Source: Bog-473 sp963730785
GTDB taxonomy: Bacteria > Actinomycetota > Acidimicrobiia > Acidimicrobiales > RAAP-2
Assembly: GCA_963730785.1 (NCBI GenBank)
Contig: CAVSTF010000016.1
Span: 1-64,000 of the forward strand
Length of the DNA stretch: 64,000 nt
Reading direction: 5' to 3'
Part shown: positions 11,756 through 21,139 of the stretch, piece by piece
Layout: the number at the start of each line of letters is the position of its first letter
Numbering within the stretch: the stretch's first letter is position 1
Notes under the pieces: model-generated
What the model saw: only the letters and a program-made list of their open reading frames with translations
The model's database searches: none
Told to the model about the DNA's origin: nothing
Program-made: the position numbers and the translations under genes

Positions 11756-13630
11756 ATGTGGTCGTCCGTCGGTAAGAGATTCGCTTTCGTGCTTGCAGTC
11801 CTGCTGGGTGGCTCGACCTTGGCCACCACGGCGGCCGGTGCGAGCTCAGCCACGCCGCCTCATTCCTTTGGATCGATCCCGGCCCAACACGGGTCGCCGA
11901 AGAAGGGCGGGATTGTCACTATTGCCGAGCCCCCCAGTGCCGGACCGACCTACATTTTCCCGATCACGCCGGGCTCCAATTTGAGCGTCTACGACGTGGA
12001 CCAATTTCAGTTCTACATGTGGCGACCGCTCTGGTGGGCCCCCAAGGGTGCTGAGCCAGCCATCGATTACACCGACAGCATCTCCCCCAAGGCGCCCGCC
12101 TATAGCAACGACAACAAGACCGTCACCATCACGCTCCGACCGAACTGGAAGTGGTCCGACGGCACTCCCGTCACCTCCACCGACCTGGCCTTCTACATTG
12201 ACCTGCTGAAAGCCGCAGTCGCCATCAGCCCGGCCAACGATGGCGACTACACCCCGGGGCTCTTTCCCGACAATCTCGTCTCGATGTCCACCCCGGATGC
12301 CACCACCTTGGTCTTGAACTTTTCCACGACCTACAACCAGAACTTCATTTTCCTTGACCAACTGGGTGCGTTAACGCCGCTCCCAGCACAAGCATGGGCG
12401 AAGACGAGTGCCAATGGCCCGATCGTCGACTTCACCAACCCGGCCAATGCCAAGGCCATCTACACGTTCTTGAACGCGCAATCGAACGACCTATCGACGT
12501 ACGGCAGCAACCCTCTGTGGCAGGTGGTCGACGGACCGTTCAAGATCTCCAGTTTCGATTCCTCCACGGACGCCAACACGTTGGTCGTCAACCATGCGTA
12601 CACCGGTCCGTCCAAGCCCACGATTGCTGGCATCGACAATGTCGCGTTCACGTCGACTTCGGCCGAGTTCAATCAACTCCTGACCGGCAAGCTCACCGTA
12701 GGCTCCGTCGACTCCAGCGACATTCCACAGATTCCGAAGTTGGAAAAGGAGGGATACAACGTATGGGGTTACCCTGACCTTGGCTTCAACTACATCACCT
12801 ATAACTTCAAAGACAAAACGGGTCACTTCAACAACATCATCAATCAGCTCTACGTCCGCCAGGCCCTCGCTCACTTGCAGAACGAGCCCGGCGTCATCAA
12901 ATCCAAGGGTGGTTACGACGGTGCAGCTGGCCAGGCATACAGCCCCGTCCCGGCGGTACCCAATACGCCATTCACCCCGGCCAACGCGACGACCAATCCC
13001 TACCCGTACAGCATCTCGGCGGCGTCAAAACTTTTGTCGTCTCACGGATGGAACGTCAAAACCAATGGGGTCACCACATGCGAGAAGGCAGGAACCGGCT
13101 CGAACGAATGTGGCGCCGGCATTCCCAAGGGAACACCCTTCACCTTCAACATTGTGTACGTGGCAGACCCGCAAGTCGGCGCCACCGAAGTGGAGCAATT
13201 CGCCTCGGCTGGTAAGGACATCGGCATCACAATGAAGCTGCAGACGAAGACCTTCAACTACATCGAAGAGAACCTGACTGACGTCTCCAATCCCAACAAC
13301 GACAACCAATGGGCCATGGAGGAGTACGGCGGCTTTACCGACGACATCTACCCGACGACGAACGAGATCTTCAACACCACTGGTTCGTTCAACGACGGCG
13401 GCTTCTCCAACCCGACCATTGATGCTGACATCACTGCGTCGGCCAGCTCACTGAACGCCAACGCGGTGAAGAAGGAGTTGAGTGACATCGCCCGCCTCCA
13501 GCCGTCGCTCTTTGAGCCGGAGCCCGACTTGATCGTGGCCTGGAAGACGAATCTTTCTGGGCCGCCTTCCAGCTTTGCTTCACTGTCGCAATATCAACCT
13601 CAGCCGGAGTACTGGTACTTCACGAAGTAG
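11756..13630 (+). CDS. Peptide-type ABC transporter substrate-binding protein (SBP family 5)
   Basis: 624 residues; extracellular binding protein for a peptide or related solute. ATG at 11756 follows an ideal Shine-Dalgarno sequence AAAGGAG (11744-11750). The signal peptide MWSSVGKRFAFVLAVLLGGS is followed by the mature domain, with the family-5 features KGGIVTIAEPPSAGPT, TVTITLRPNWKWSDGTPVTS (the 'W.DG.P.TA.D' signature) and KLLSSHGWNVKTNGVTTCEK. It is the first gene of a four-gene operon with two permeases and a fused ATPase, 42 bases before the first permease. Longer readings starting at 11510 are in frame but lack a ribosome site. Confidence 0.93.
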   Translation: MWSSVGKRFAFVLAVLLGGSTLATTAAGASSATPPHSFGSIPAQHGSPKKGGIVTIAEPPSAGPTYIFPITPGSNLSVYDVDQFQFYMWRPLWWAPKGAEPAIDYTDSISPKAPAYSNDNKTVTITLRPNWKWSDGTPVTSTDLAFYIDLLKAAVAISPANDGDYTPGLFPDNLVSMSTPDATTLVLNFSTTYNQNFIFLDQLGALTPLPAQAWAKTSANGPIVDFTNPANAKAIYTFLNAQSNDLSTYGSNPLWQVVDGPFKISSFDSSTDANTLVVNHAYTGPSKPTIAGIDNVAFTSTSAEFNQLLTGKLTVGSVDSSDIPQIPKLEKEGYNVWGYPDLGFNYITYNFKDKTGHFNNIINQLYVRQALAHLQNEPGVIKSKGGYDGAAGQAYSPVPAVPNTPFTPANATTNPYPYSISAASKLLSSHGWNVKTNGVTTCEKAGTGSNECGAGIPKGTPFTFNIVYVADPQVGATEVEQFASAGKDIGITMKLQTKTFNYIEENLTDVSNPNNDNQWAMEEYGGFTDDIYPTTNEIFNTTGSFNDGGFSNPTIDADITASASSLNANAVKKELSDIARLQPSLFEPEPDLIVAWKTNLSGPPSSFASLSQYQPQPEYWYFTK

Positions 13631-13672
13631 TCCGATGTCTGTTCAACGCGGGCGTTCCGACCCGGCAATTTC

Positions 13673-14620
13673 GTGACCGGTTACCTGCTGCGTCGAGTGG
13701 CGGCGTCGGTGGTGGTTGTCATCGGGATTGCCCTGGTGACCTTTATTCTCCTGCACGCTGTTGCCCCAACACCCGGTCGAGCGGTGTTGGGGCAACGCGC
13801 CAGCCCGGCCGCGGTCAATTCCTTCAATCGGCTGCACGGCTATGACCGTTCCATCTGGTCCCAGTTCTTCTCCTACATCTGGCAGCTTCTTCATGGAAAC
13901 TTGGGCTACTCGTACAAGTTGAACCAGTCGGTTAACTCGCTATTGGGCGAGAACGCGGCGCGCAGTGCCTGGCTTTCCGGCGTGTCTCTATTTCTCAGCG
14001 TGGCCATTGCCGTGCCATTGGGCATATTTCAGGCCGTCAAGCGGAACTCCGCGATTGACCAGACGCTCACGGCTGCCACGTTCACGGCCTATTCCATTCC
14101 TGACAACTTCCTGGGGATCATTGTCATCGGTTTCTTCGCCGTGAACCTCGGGTGGTTTCCAGCTGAAGCACCTCAGTCCGAGTCGATGGTGACCTACATC
14201 ACTGACATCCATGCCATGTTTCTACCTATCGCTGTCCTGACGCTGACTTCGGTGGCCGGCTATTCGCGCTACATGCGATCGTCCGCCCTCGATGCACTCG
14301 CACAGGACTACATCCGCCTCGCCCGAGCAAAGGGACTGTCCGAATGGGCGGTCCTCCGACGGCACCTCATACGCAATGCCAGCCTTTCCATGATCACGTT
14401 GATCGGCCTCTCGATTCCAGCCCTGCTGGGTGGCAACCTCATTGTGGAGAACTTGTTCAACTCTCACGGGCTCGGCCTCCTCTTCATCAATGAGCTGAAC
14501 AATGAGGACTATCCGACGGTCATTGCACTTGTACTCATCGGTGGCGTCCTGACCGTGATCGGCAATCTCGTGGCTGACGTTTCACTGAGCGTGGCTGACC
14601 CCAGAATCAGGATTGCGTAA
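13673..14620 (+). CDS. ABC transporter permease, DppB/OppB type
   Basis: 315 residues from a GTG start (13673), reading TGYLLRRVAASVVVVIGIAL. It has six hydrophobic helices and the typical N-terminal helix followed by a long extracellular loop. The EAA-type coupling loop appears as ALAQDYIRLARAKGLSEW, which contacts the ATPase. The C-terminal VADPRIRIA is a standard ending for DppB proteins. Membrane component of the importer, paired with the next permease. The stop TAA (14618-14620) is seven bases before the next ATG. Confidence 0.93.
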   Translation: MTGYLLRRVAASVVVVIGIALVTFILLHAVAPTPGRAVLGQRASPAAVNSFNRLHGYDRSIWSQFFSYIWQLLHGNLGYSYKLNQSVNSLLGENAARSAWLSGVSLFLSVAIAVPLGIFQAVKRNSAIDQTLTAATFTAYSIPDNFLGIIVIGFFAVNLGWFPAEAPQSESMVTYITDIHAMFLPIAVLTLTSVAGYSRYMRSSALDALAQDYIRLARAKGLSEWAVLRRHLIRNASLSMITLIGLSIPALLGGNLIVENLFNSHGLGLLFINELNNEDYPTVIALVLIGGVLTVIGNLVADVSLSVADPRIRIA

Positions 14621-14627
14621 GACGACC

Positions 14628-15545
14628 ATGGCCATCATCGGAGACGTCCCACAGGGTCTATTGCCACCACTGCCTGATGGTGGACATATACAAGGCCCGC
14701 GCGCCGGCTGGCGGCTGGCCTTCTCATCTTTCGTTGAGAACAAACTCGCCGTGGTCGGCGCCGGACTCGTGATTTTCTTCTTGGCCTTCTGCTTCTTGGG
14801 GCCGTTCGTGTACCACACCAACCAAATCCAAACGAACGTGGTCGATGCCTATCTCTCACCCGGCCAAGGGCATCCTTTGGGCACTGATTCAAACGGGTTC
14901 GACGAACTCGGGCGCATGATGAAGGGCGGTCAAGCTGCACTCGAGATCGCATTGTTCTCTTCGATCGTCGCCACCATCATCGGGACCCTCGTCGGCGCCC
15001 TGGCCGGACTGGTGGGCGGCATCGTCGACGCCATTCTCATGCGATTGGTCGACGTCTTCCTGTCCATCCCCCTGCTCTTCGTCATCCTCATCATTTCCGC
15101 TCACTATGGGGCCAGTGTGATCAAGCTTTCGTTGATCATCGGCGGATCCTCGTGGCTGGTGTCCGCCCGTTTGGTGCGCGGCGAAGTCTTGACGTTGCGC
15201 GTTCGGGATTTCGTGTTGGCCGCTCGGACTATGGGTGCTTCCCGAAATCGGCTTATCTACAAGCACCTCATCCCCAACGCCCTCGGCGTGGTGATCGTCA
15301 ACACCACGTTCCAAGTGGCCGACGCCATTAACTTCCTGGCCATACTCGGCTTCTTGGGCTTCGGACTCAACTATCCCCAAGTCGACTGGGGCGACATGCT
15401 CTCGAACGCTCTGAACTCGTTGCAGGACGGTTATTGGTGGCTGGTGTACCCGGTAGGCATCTGCCTGGTCCTAGTGGTGATGGCGTTCAACTTCATCGGT
15501 GACGCGCTGCGGGACACCGTGGACGTTCGGCTGCGGCGCCGATAA
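14628..15545 (+). CDS. ABC transporter permease, DppC/OppC type
   Basis: About 305 residues from ATG 14628 (MAIIGDVPQGLLPPLPDGG); an in-frame TTG at 14613 inside the previous gene is less likely. It has the DppC-type N-terminal helix (NKLAVVGAGLVIFFLAFCFL), the HPLGTDSNGFDELGRMMKGG motif that is diagnostic for DppC/OppC, and the coupling loop FVLAARTMGASRNRLIYKHL. It ends DVRLRRR, four bases before the ATPase start. It forms the channel heterodimer with the upstream permease. Confidence 0.93.
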   Translation: MAIIGDVPQGLLPPLPDGGHIQGPRAGWRLAFSSFVENKLAVVGAGLVIFFLAFCFLGPFVYHTNQIQTNVVDAYLSPGQGHPLGTDSNGFDELGRMMKGGQAALEIALFSSIVATIIGTLVGALAGLVGGIVDAILMRLVDVFLSIPLLFVILIISAHYGASVIKLSLIIGGSSWLVSARLVRGEVLTLRVRDFVLAARTMGASRNRLIYKHLIPNALGVVIVNTTFQVADAINFLAILGFLGFGLNYPQVDWGDMLSNALNSLQDGYWWLVYPVGICLVLVVMAFNFIGDALRDTVDVRLRRR

Positions 15546-15549
15546 TTCG

Positions 15550-17571
15550 ATGCCCCACACCATTCTCGACATACAGAACCTATCGACTCACATTCAGCTC
15601 TCTCGCTCGGTCGTCCAACCGGTCGGCAACATCAACTTCTCCATAGAAGCCGGCGAGACGGTCGGCCTCGTTGGCGAGTCCGGGTGTGGAAAGTCCATGA
15701 CCGGCCTGTCGATCATGCGTCTCCTTCCATCGGGTGGCCGTGTCGTTTCAGGGTCAATCCGGCTCGACGGCCGTGATTTGGTGGCGATGAGCGATGCCGA
15801 AATCCGTTCGGTTCGCGGCAACGACGTGGCCATGATCTTCCAGGATTCACTCACCTCATTGAATCCCACCATGCCGATCGGACAGCAAATAGCGGAGCCT
15901 CTGCGGCAGCATCGAGGCACGCCAGAGGCGGAGGCCATGGAACGGGCCACCGAAATGCTCGGCTTGGTCGGGTTCTCTCGGCCCAAAGAGCAGCTCGTGA
16001 CCTACCCGCACCAACTATCGGGTGGCCAACGTCAACGGGTCATGATCGCCATTGCCTTGGTGTGTGAACCGAAACTCCTCATTGCCGACGAGCCCACCAC
16101 GGCGCTCGATGTCACGATTCAGGCCCAGATCCTCGCCCTCTTGGACGATCTCAAGGAACGCCTGGGCATGGCGGTGCTCCTCATCACTCACGACATGGGC
16201 GTGGTGGCCGGCCGGGCCGACCGGGTCAAGGTCATGTATGCCGGTCGGATCGTTGAGAGCGCCCCCACCAGCCCGCTCTTCACCCACATGCATCATCCCT
16301 ATACGCAGGCCTTGCTGGGATCGATCCCCACCTTGACCCAGGATCCCTCTATCCCTCTCTTCTCCATACCTGGATTGCCCCCCGACCTGACGGATCCACC
16401 ACCGGGTTGTCGATTCGCCTCTCGCTGTAGCCGGGTCACGGACACGTGCCGGGTCAATGAACCTGAGTTGACCGGCGAGGCGGATGATCATGTCTTTGCC
16501 TGCTGGCATCCAGTCGACGGACCGGTCGCCAAGGTGGCTGCCCCAGGTGTTGTTGCGGCGGCGAACCCGAAGGTGACTGAAACTGGCAGACCCTTACTGG
16601 TTCTCAACAACCTTGTGCGCGAGTACCCGGTAACGGCCGGCGTCGTACTGCAACGCCAAGTGAGTTCCGTCAAAGCGGTGAGCGACGTGTCACTCACCGT
16701 CAATGCCGGAGAGACATTTGGCCTGGTGGGCGAGTCCGGGTGCGGCAAGACCACCCTGGGCAAGGTCATTGTGGGCTTGGAAACCCCGGACAGCGGAAGT
16801 GCCAGCTTCGACGGCACCGACTTGGCCACGCTTAGCCCGCGTGGATTTCGCCGGTTCCGACGAGATCTCCAGATGATGTTCCAGGATCCCATCGGCTCGC
16901 TTGATCCGAGAATGCGAGTCGGGGCCATCCTTCGTGAGCCGATGGAGATTCAGGGAATTGGCAACCGGAAAGCCCAGAACACGGTGATTCACGATCTCCT
17001 CGGTGAGGTGGGCCTGCCGGCCACGGCGGTGGAACGTTTCCCGCACGAGTTCTCAGGCGGCCAACGACAACGCATCGGGCTGGCTCGAGTCCTTACCCTG
17101 AATCCGAGGGTGATCGTGGCCGACGAGCCGGTCAGCGCACTCGATGTCTCCATCCGGAGTCAGGTACTGAATTTGATGAAACGACTCCAGGCCACTCACG
17201 GAATGACGTACGTGGTTATCTCTCACGACTTAGCGGTCGTGAAGTACCTGGCGGACCGCATCGGCGTGATGTATCTGGGCAAGCTGGTGGAAAGCGGCTC
17301 CGCTGATGACATCTACCAACGGGCCGCCCATCACTACACGGCCGGCCTTATCGCCACTATCCCCGAGCCCGACCCGGACCGCGAGCGGTCGAAGGTCACT
17401 GTGGCCATTTCCGGGGAACTGCCCAGTGCCGTCAATCCACCTTCGGGCTGTCGCTTCCGCACCCGGTGCCCGGCCGCCACGGAGCTGTGTGCGGTTGAGG
17501 AACCTCCGTTACGCTCGTTTGGGCCTGGCCACTTGGCCGCCTGCCATCATCCGCTTCAGACCGCAGTCTGA
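15550..17571 (+). CDS. Fused double ATPase of a peptide-type ABC importer (DppD-DppF)
   Basis: 674 residues with two complete nucleotide-binding domains. Domain 1: Walker A GESGCGKS (42-49), signature LSGGQRQRVMIA, Walker B LLIADEPT, and the oligopeptide C-terminal motif PPGCRFASRC. Domain 2: Walker A GESGCGKTTLG near residue 393, signature FSGGQRQRIGLAR, VIVADEPVSALDVS, and a second PPSGCRFRTRCPAA. DppD and DppF are usually separate proteins; the fusion is known in actinobacteria. The Cys-rich C-terminal motifs of each half may bind a metal cluster, as in related ATPases. Last gene of the operon, ending nine bases before a convergent gene. Confidence 0.93.
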   Translation: MPHTILDIQNLSTHIQLSRSVVQPVGNINFSIEAGETVGLVGESGCGKSMTGLSIMRLLPSGGRVVSGSIRLDGRDLVAMSDAEIRSVRGNDVAMIFQDSLTSLNPTMPIGQQIAEPLRQHRGTPEAEAMERATEMLGLVGFSRPKEQLVTYPHQLSGGQRQRVMIAIALVCEPKLLIADEPTTALDVTIQAQILALLDDLKERLGMAVLLITHDMGVVAGRADRVKVMYAGRIVESAPTSPLFTHMHHPYTQALLGSIPTLTQDPSIPLFSIPGLPPDLTDPPPGCRFASRCSRVTDTCRVNEPELTGEADDHVFACWHPVDGPVAKVAAPGVVAAANPKVTETGRPLLVLNNLVREYPVTAGVVLQRQVSSVKAVSDVSLTVNAGETFGLVGESGCGKTTLGKVIVGLETPDSGSASFDGTDLATLSPRGFRRFRRDLQMMFQDPIGSLDPRMRVGAILREPMEIQGIGNRKAQNTVIHDLLGEVGLPATAVERFPHEFSGGQRQRIGLARVLTLNPRVIVADEPVSALDVSIRSQVLNLMKRLQATHGMTYVVISHDLAVVKYLADRIGVMYLGKLVESGSADDIYQRAAHHYTAGLIATIPEPDPDRERSKVTVAISGELPSAVNPPSGCRFRTRCPAATELCAVEEPPLRSFGPGHLAACHHPLQTAV

Positions 17572-17580
17572 GTTCAAGCC

Positions 17581-18240
17581 CTACCCCTCACTCAACTTCA
17601 ACTGTGGCGTCGTGGAGACGCTGCTGGCGAAGTCGACGAGCTGCTGGTGGGTGAGGCCAATGCTGTCCCAGCTCTGCACGTCAATCACGATGCTGCCAAC
17701 CTGCCACCAAATCTGCGTCGCCGTACCGTCGTCTCCTAGGCGGCCCGGAACGTTACCGACCGACACCGCCTGATTGCCCAGGGAAGACAGAGACCCGAAC
17801 GTGCTGGCCTCCTCGGCGCTGACGACCAGTTTGCCCACAAAGCTGTCGGGATCCTTGTTGGCGTCGCCCGAAGGTGCGATGACGATCGAATACGGAGTGG
17901 AGGCCTGAAGATCGAGGTCATACCCCTGCGGAATGGTGCCGATTTCGAATCCCTGAGGCTCCTGACCGACGTAGTCGACCAGCTTGATCTTGAGTGGTGT
18001 TGAGGCAGGACGGGTAGCCACGACCGGAGTTCGGCGTCCGGCGGGTGAGCTTCCCGAGGTGAACCATGCGGTACCCCCGGCGGCTACTACGACTACCGAA
18101 AGGGCCGCTGTGCCTGCTCGCCGGTGACGCCGTCGAAGGGCACTCCGTCCACGGCTGAGGTCGCCCTCAATCGTTGACTCATCAGCCGGTCCGATCGGGA
18201 CATGGCCCAGGTCTGTCAGGCGGTCGATCACTTCAGTCAT
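17581..18240 (-). CDS. Single-pass membrane protein, probable partner of the upstream sigma factor
   Basis: 219 residues, MTEVIDRLTDLGHVPIGPAD. A basic cytoplasmic segment (RGRSALRRRHRRAG) leads into one membrane helix, AALSVVVVAAGGTAWF, around residues 42-58, and then an extracytoplasmic domain that ends QLVDFASSVSTTPQLKLSEG. The ATG overlaps the TGA of the sigma-factor gene as ATGA, so the two are translationally coupled. The position and topology suggest an anti-sigma or sensor role, but the HxxxCxxC motif of zinc anti-sigma factors is absent. No homologous family recognised. Confidence 0.75.
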   Translation of the reverse strand: MTEVIDRLTDLGHVPIGPADESTIEGDLSRGRSALRRRHRRAGTAALSVVVVAAGGTAWFTSGSSPAGRRTPVVATRPASTPLKIKLVDYVGQEPQGFEIGTIPQGYDLDLQASTPYSIVIAPSGDANKDPDSFVGKLVVSAEEASTFGSLSSLGNQAVSVGNVPGRLGDDGTATQIWWQVGSIVIDVQSWDSIGLTHQQLVDFASSVSTTPQLKLSEG

Positions 18241-18788
18241 GGTTGATCTCTCCTCAATACATACGGCTTGGATGGATAGAAGGAATCGGTCTGCTGTGCT
18301 GGCACCTGGTCGCCCAGGAGCTCCCGGAGTCGTTCGAGACCTCTCGCTAATTGGCTCTTCACGTTCCCGGTGCTGCAGCGGAGTGCGTGAGCGGTCTCCT
18401 CGGTGCTCAAACCTTCGACATGGCGAAGGACCACTGCCGCTCGCATGCCGGGCGGTAGTTGGCCTAAGGCCGAGAGAATGTTCCCGGCCACTGCGTCGGC
18501 CTGGAATTCGGCCTCGACGACATCCGGCAGGTTGGCCCATGCTCGTTCATGTCGGTGGAACGCACCCCGTCGCTCGTCGATCAGCGCATTGACCAGCGAT
18601 CGCCGGGCGTAGGCCTCCACTTCCATTGAGCGGATACGAGGCCAAGCCACATAGAGCTTCACCAGGCACTTCTGGACGAGGTCCTCCGCCAAATGGGGAT
18701 CGCCTCCAGTCAACGCCGTGCTCGTTCGAAGAAGCGTCGAACGTCTGGATTCCACAAACGCCCGAAACTCGTCATCACGTCGCGTCAC
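18237..18788 (-). CDS. ECF sigma factor, SigE family
   Basis: About 183 residues. GTG at 18788 (TRRDDEFRAFVESRRSTLLR) is preferred over TTG at 18800. Region 2 includes LAEDLVQKCLVKLYVAWPRI, and region 4 includes LPPGMRAAVVLRHVEGLSTE with the helix-turn-helix ETAHALRCSTGNVKSQLARG, typical of the SigE family of actinobacteria, which commonly carries 'LSYxExAxxLGCSxGTVKS'. It directs RNA polymerase to a small regulon, possibly including its own operon. The downstream membrane protein is coupled to it. Nothing in the sequence identifies the inducing signal. Confidence 0.88.
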   Translation of the reverse strand: MTRRDDEFRAFVESRRSTLLRTSTALTGGDPHLAEDLVQKCLVKLYVAWPRIRSMEVEAYARRSLVNALIDERRGAFHRHERAWANLPDVVEAEFQADAVAGNILSALGQLPPGMRAAVVLRHVEGLSTEETAHALRCSTGNVKSQLARGLERLRELLGDQVPAQQTDSFYPSKPYVLRRDQP

Positions 18789-18881
18789 CCTGAGAACCAA
18801 TCTCGATGCGCTGTCACACCTATAGAACGATTCTGAACGTCGATCGGTTGCACGGAGTGGCTGGAGCCTGCTTCCGGACCC

Positions 18882-21127
18882 CTAGCGAACGATGGTGGCG
18901 GTCAAGGCATATCCGACCGACGAGTCGGCTAGGCGAATGGTGTAGGAACCGGGAGCGATCTGCCAGGAATTCGTGGAGGTTGACCAGTAGCTGAAGGCCG
19001 AAGACGGCAAGCTCAAGGTGACAACGCTGCTCTGACCAGGCTGCAGTGTGGTCTTTTGATAGGCCTTGAGCTGTTGGGGCGGCTCCCCCGACGCTGCAGG
19101 GTCAGACACGTAGACCTGGGCGACGTCGGAGCCACTCTGTGAGCCGGTGTTGGCAATCGTGTAGCTGACCTTGACTGAGGATCCATCCGGCGTCAGATGG
19201 AGACCGGAATAGGCGAAGGACGTATACGACATCCCGAAACCGAACGGGAAGAGTGGTGTCAGATGCTCGGCGTCATACCAGCGATACCCCACCAGCAGTC
19301 CTTCCGAATACACGGCATTGCCGTTCACGCCGGGGTACTGAGCCGGGGTGTTGGTCGGCAGTTGGCTGAGTGAGGCGGGGAACGTCAGGGGCAACTTCCC
19401 CGAGGGGTCGACATCACCGAAGAGCAGAGCGGCGGCGGCATTCCCGTCCTCCTCACCCGGATACCACATCTCAAGCACTGAGCTCACCTGCTTAAGCCAG
19501 GGCATCAGGGCCGGGCCACCAGTGTTCAACACCACGACCGTCCGCGGATTGGCCGCCGACACGGCGCTGATGACTTGATCCGAATTGGCCGGCTCGTTCA
19601 CGCACATCGAAATCGCCACGGTGCACACCGCGTTGTCGAAGCCGAAACTGGTGAGATCGGTTCCCTCCGATTCGGTGTAGCCGGCGTAGACGATGGCCAC
19701 GCTGCTCGACTTGGCGAGAGCCGCTGCCACCTGCGGACTACTCCCGTCGTAGTAGACGACGTTGTCCCCCTCCTTGGCGGCGCGGAGAAGGAGCGCTGCC
19801 AAGGGAGTGCTGACCAGAGGCTGAGTCACCCGGACACTGCCACCGGCCTGGTTCACCGTTTCGGCCCCCACTGACGCGTCCAGTCCGATCAGCGCAATTG
19901 TCTTGTCGGAGTTGGTCAAGGGCAACACTCCATTGGCGTTCTTGAGTAGAACGCTCCCAGCCTCGGCCGCCTCAAGTGCGACGAACTGGTTCGCAGCAGT
20001 GTCCACCGGAGCGAGGTAGCTGGTCGGCGCAGGCGGCGCTGGGTGATCAAAGAGACCGACGGCGAACATCGAACGCAGAATGCGATGCACCATGTCGTTG
20101 ATGTCGCTGACGGGAACCTGCCCCGACAACACGGCTGCCTTCAAAGGGGCTCCGAAATAATTCTCGATGGCTCCGTTGTCCAGCGGCAGTACTGCGGTGA
20201 GCAGGTCGGGCTCCTGCACGAGGTCCATTTCCATATCGAGCCCGTTGAGAGCCGAGGCCTCCGTGCTGTGGGTGCCGCCCCAGTCGCTGACCACAAAGCC
20301 CTTGAAACCCATTTGACCGTCGAGATCGCCCTTCAGCAAGGGTCCGTTCTGACAGTCGTAGGCACCATTGACCTGGTTGTAACCGCACATGACCGCGGCG
20401 GCTCCACCTTGGTTCACGGCGGCGTTGAAGGGCGGTTGGTAGATCTCCTCCAGAGTGCGTTGGCTGATCTGGTCATTGATGGTCATCCGGTTGGTCTCTT
20501 GGTTATTGCCGTCGAAGTGCTTGACGGTGGCGATCACATGTTGTGATTGCACTCCCTGGATATAAGCCGCAGCTGTTTGTCCGGCGAGATAGGGATCCTC
20601 CCCAAAAGCTTCGCTGGTCCGTCCGTTCAACGGGACCCGGGCGAATATTCACGTCGGGTGCCAGAGAGCACATTGATGCCCTTATCGAAGGCCTCTTGCC
20701 CCAACGAGGCGCCAACCTGACGTTGCAAGGTGGGGTCCCAGGAGGATGCCTGGGAGATCGCGGCTGGATAGGCCGTGACATCGGTCTGCGCATCGCCCAA
20801 CCCTGAACCGGCGTCATTGAGCACGAGCGCCGGAACGCAGAGCGATGGGATAGCGGGGATGTAGCCAGCTGCCCCGAAACTGCCGGCCATGTCGGCCAGC
20901 GCTTGGTGCAGCATCGGAAATCTTCTGGTTGAGACTCATGACGCCGACCAGTTCGTTGGCCCGAGTGTCGGGCGACTGGGAGCTGTTCATCCAGTCACCG
21001 CAGCCGCCGACTAGCGGGCTTCACGGATGCCATGGCAGGCGTCGATGGGCCCAGCGAAATACCGATACTGGCCAGCCCAGCGAGCAGTCACCGCAACAAA
21101 CCCAGCTCGCCCCGCCCCCGTCGTCAT
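18882..21127 (-). CDS. Secreted glycoside hydrolase family 3 (beta-glucosidase type), frameshifted near the start
   Basis: A GH3 exo-acting glycosidase with three regions. The N-terminal barrel contains GQTAAAYIQGVQSQHVIATV-type KH(F) substrate residues and the nucleophile region GFVVSDWGGTHST (Asp of SDW). The second domain carries GSVLLKNANGVLPL and VVVLNTGGPALMPWL. The C-terminal fibronectin-III-like domain includes FGFGMSYTSFAYSGL and GSDVAQVYVSDPAAS. The first ~170 residues are broken by at least three frameshifts: a signal peptide from about 21127 (MTTGAGRAGFVAVTA, then LLAGLASIGISLGPS in the next frame), then MNSSQSPDTRANELVGVMSL, then MLHQALADMAGSFGAAGYIP, then NGRTSEAFGEDPYLAG. It lies 12 bases downstream of the HpnA-like gene. 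Substrate unknown. Confidence 0.88.
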
Positions 21128-21139
21128 CGGACGGTCAGG

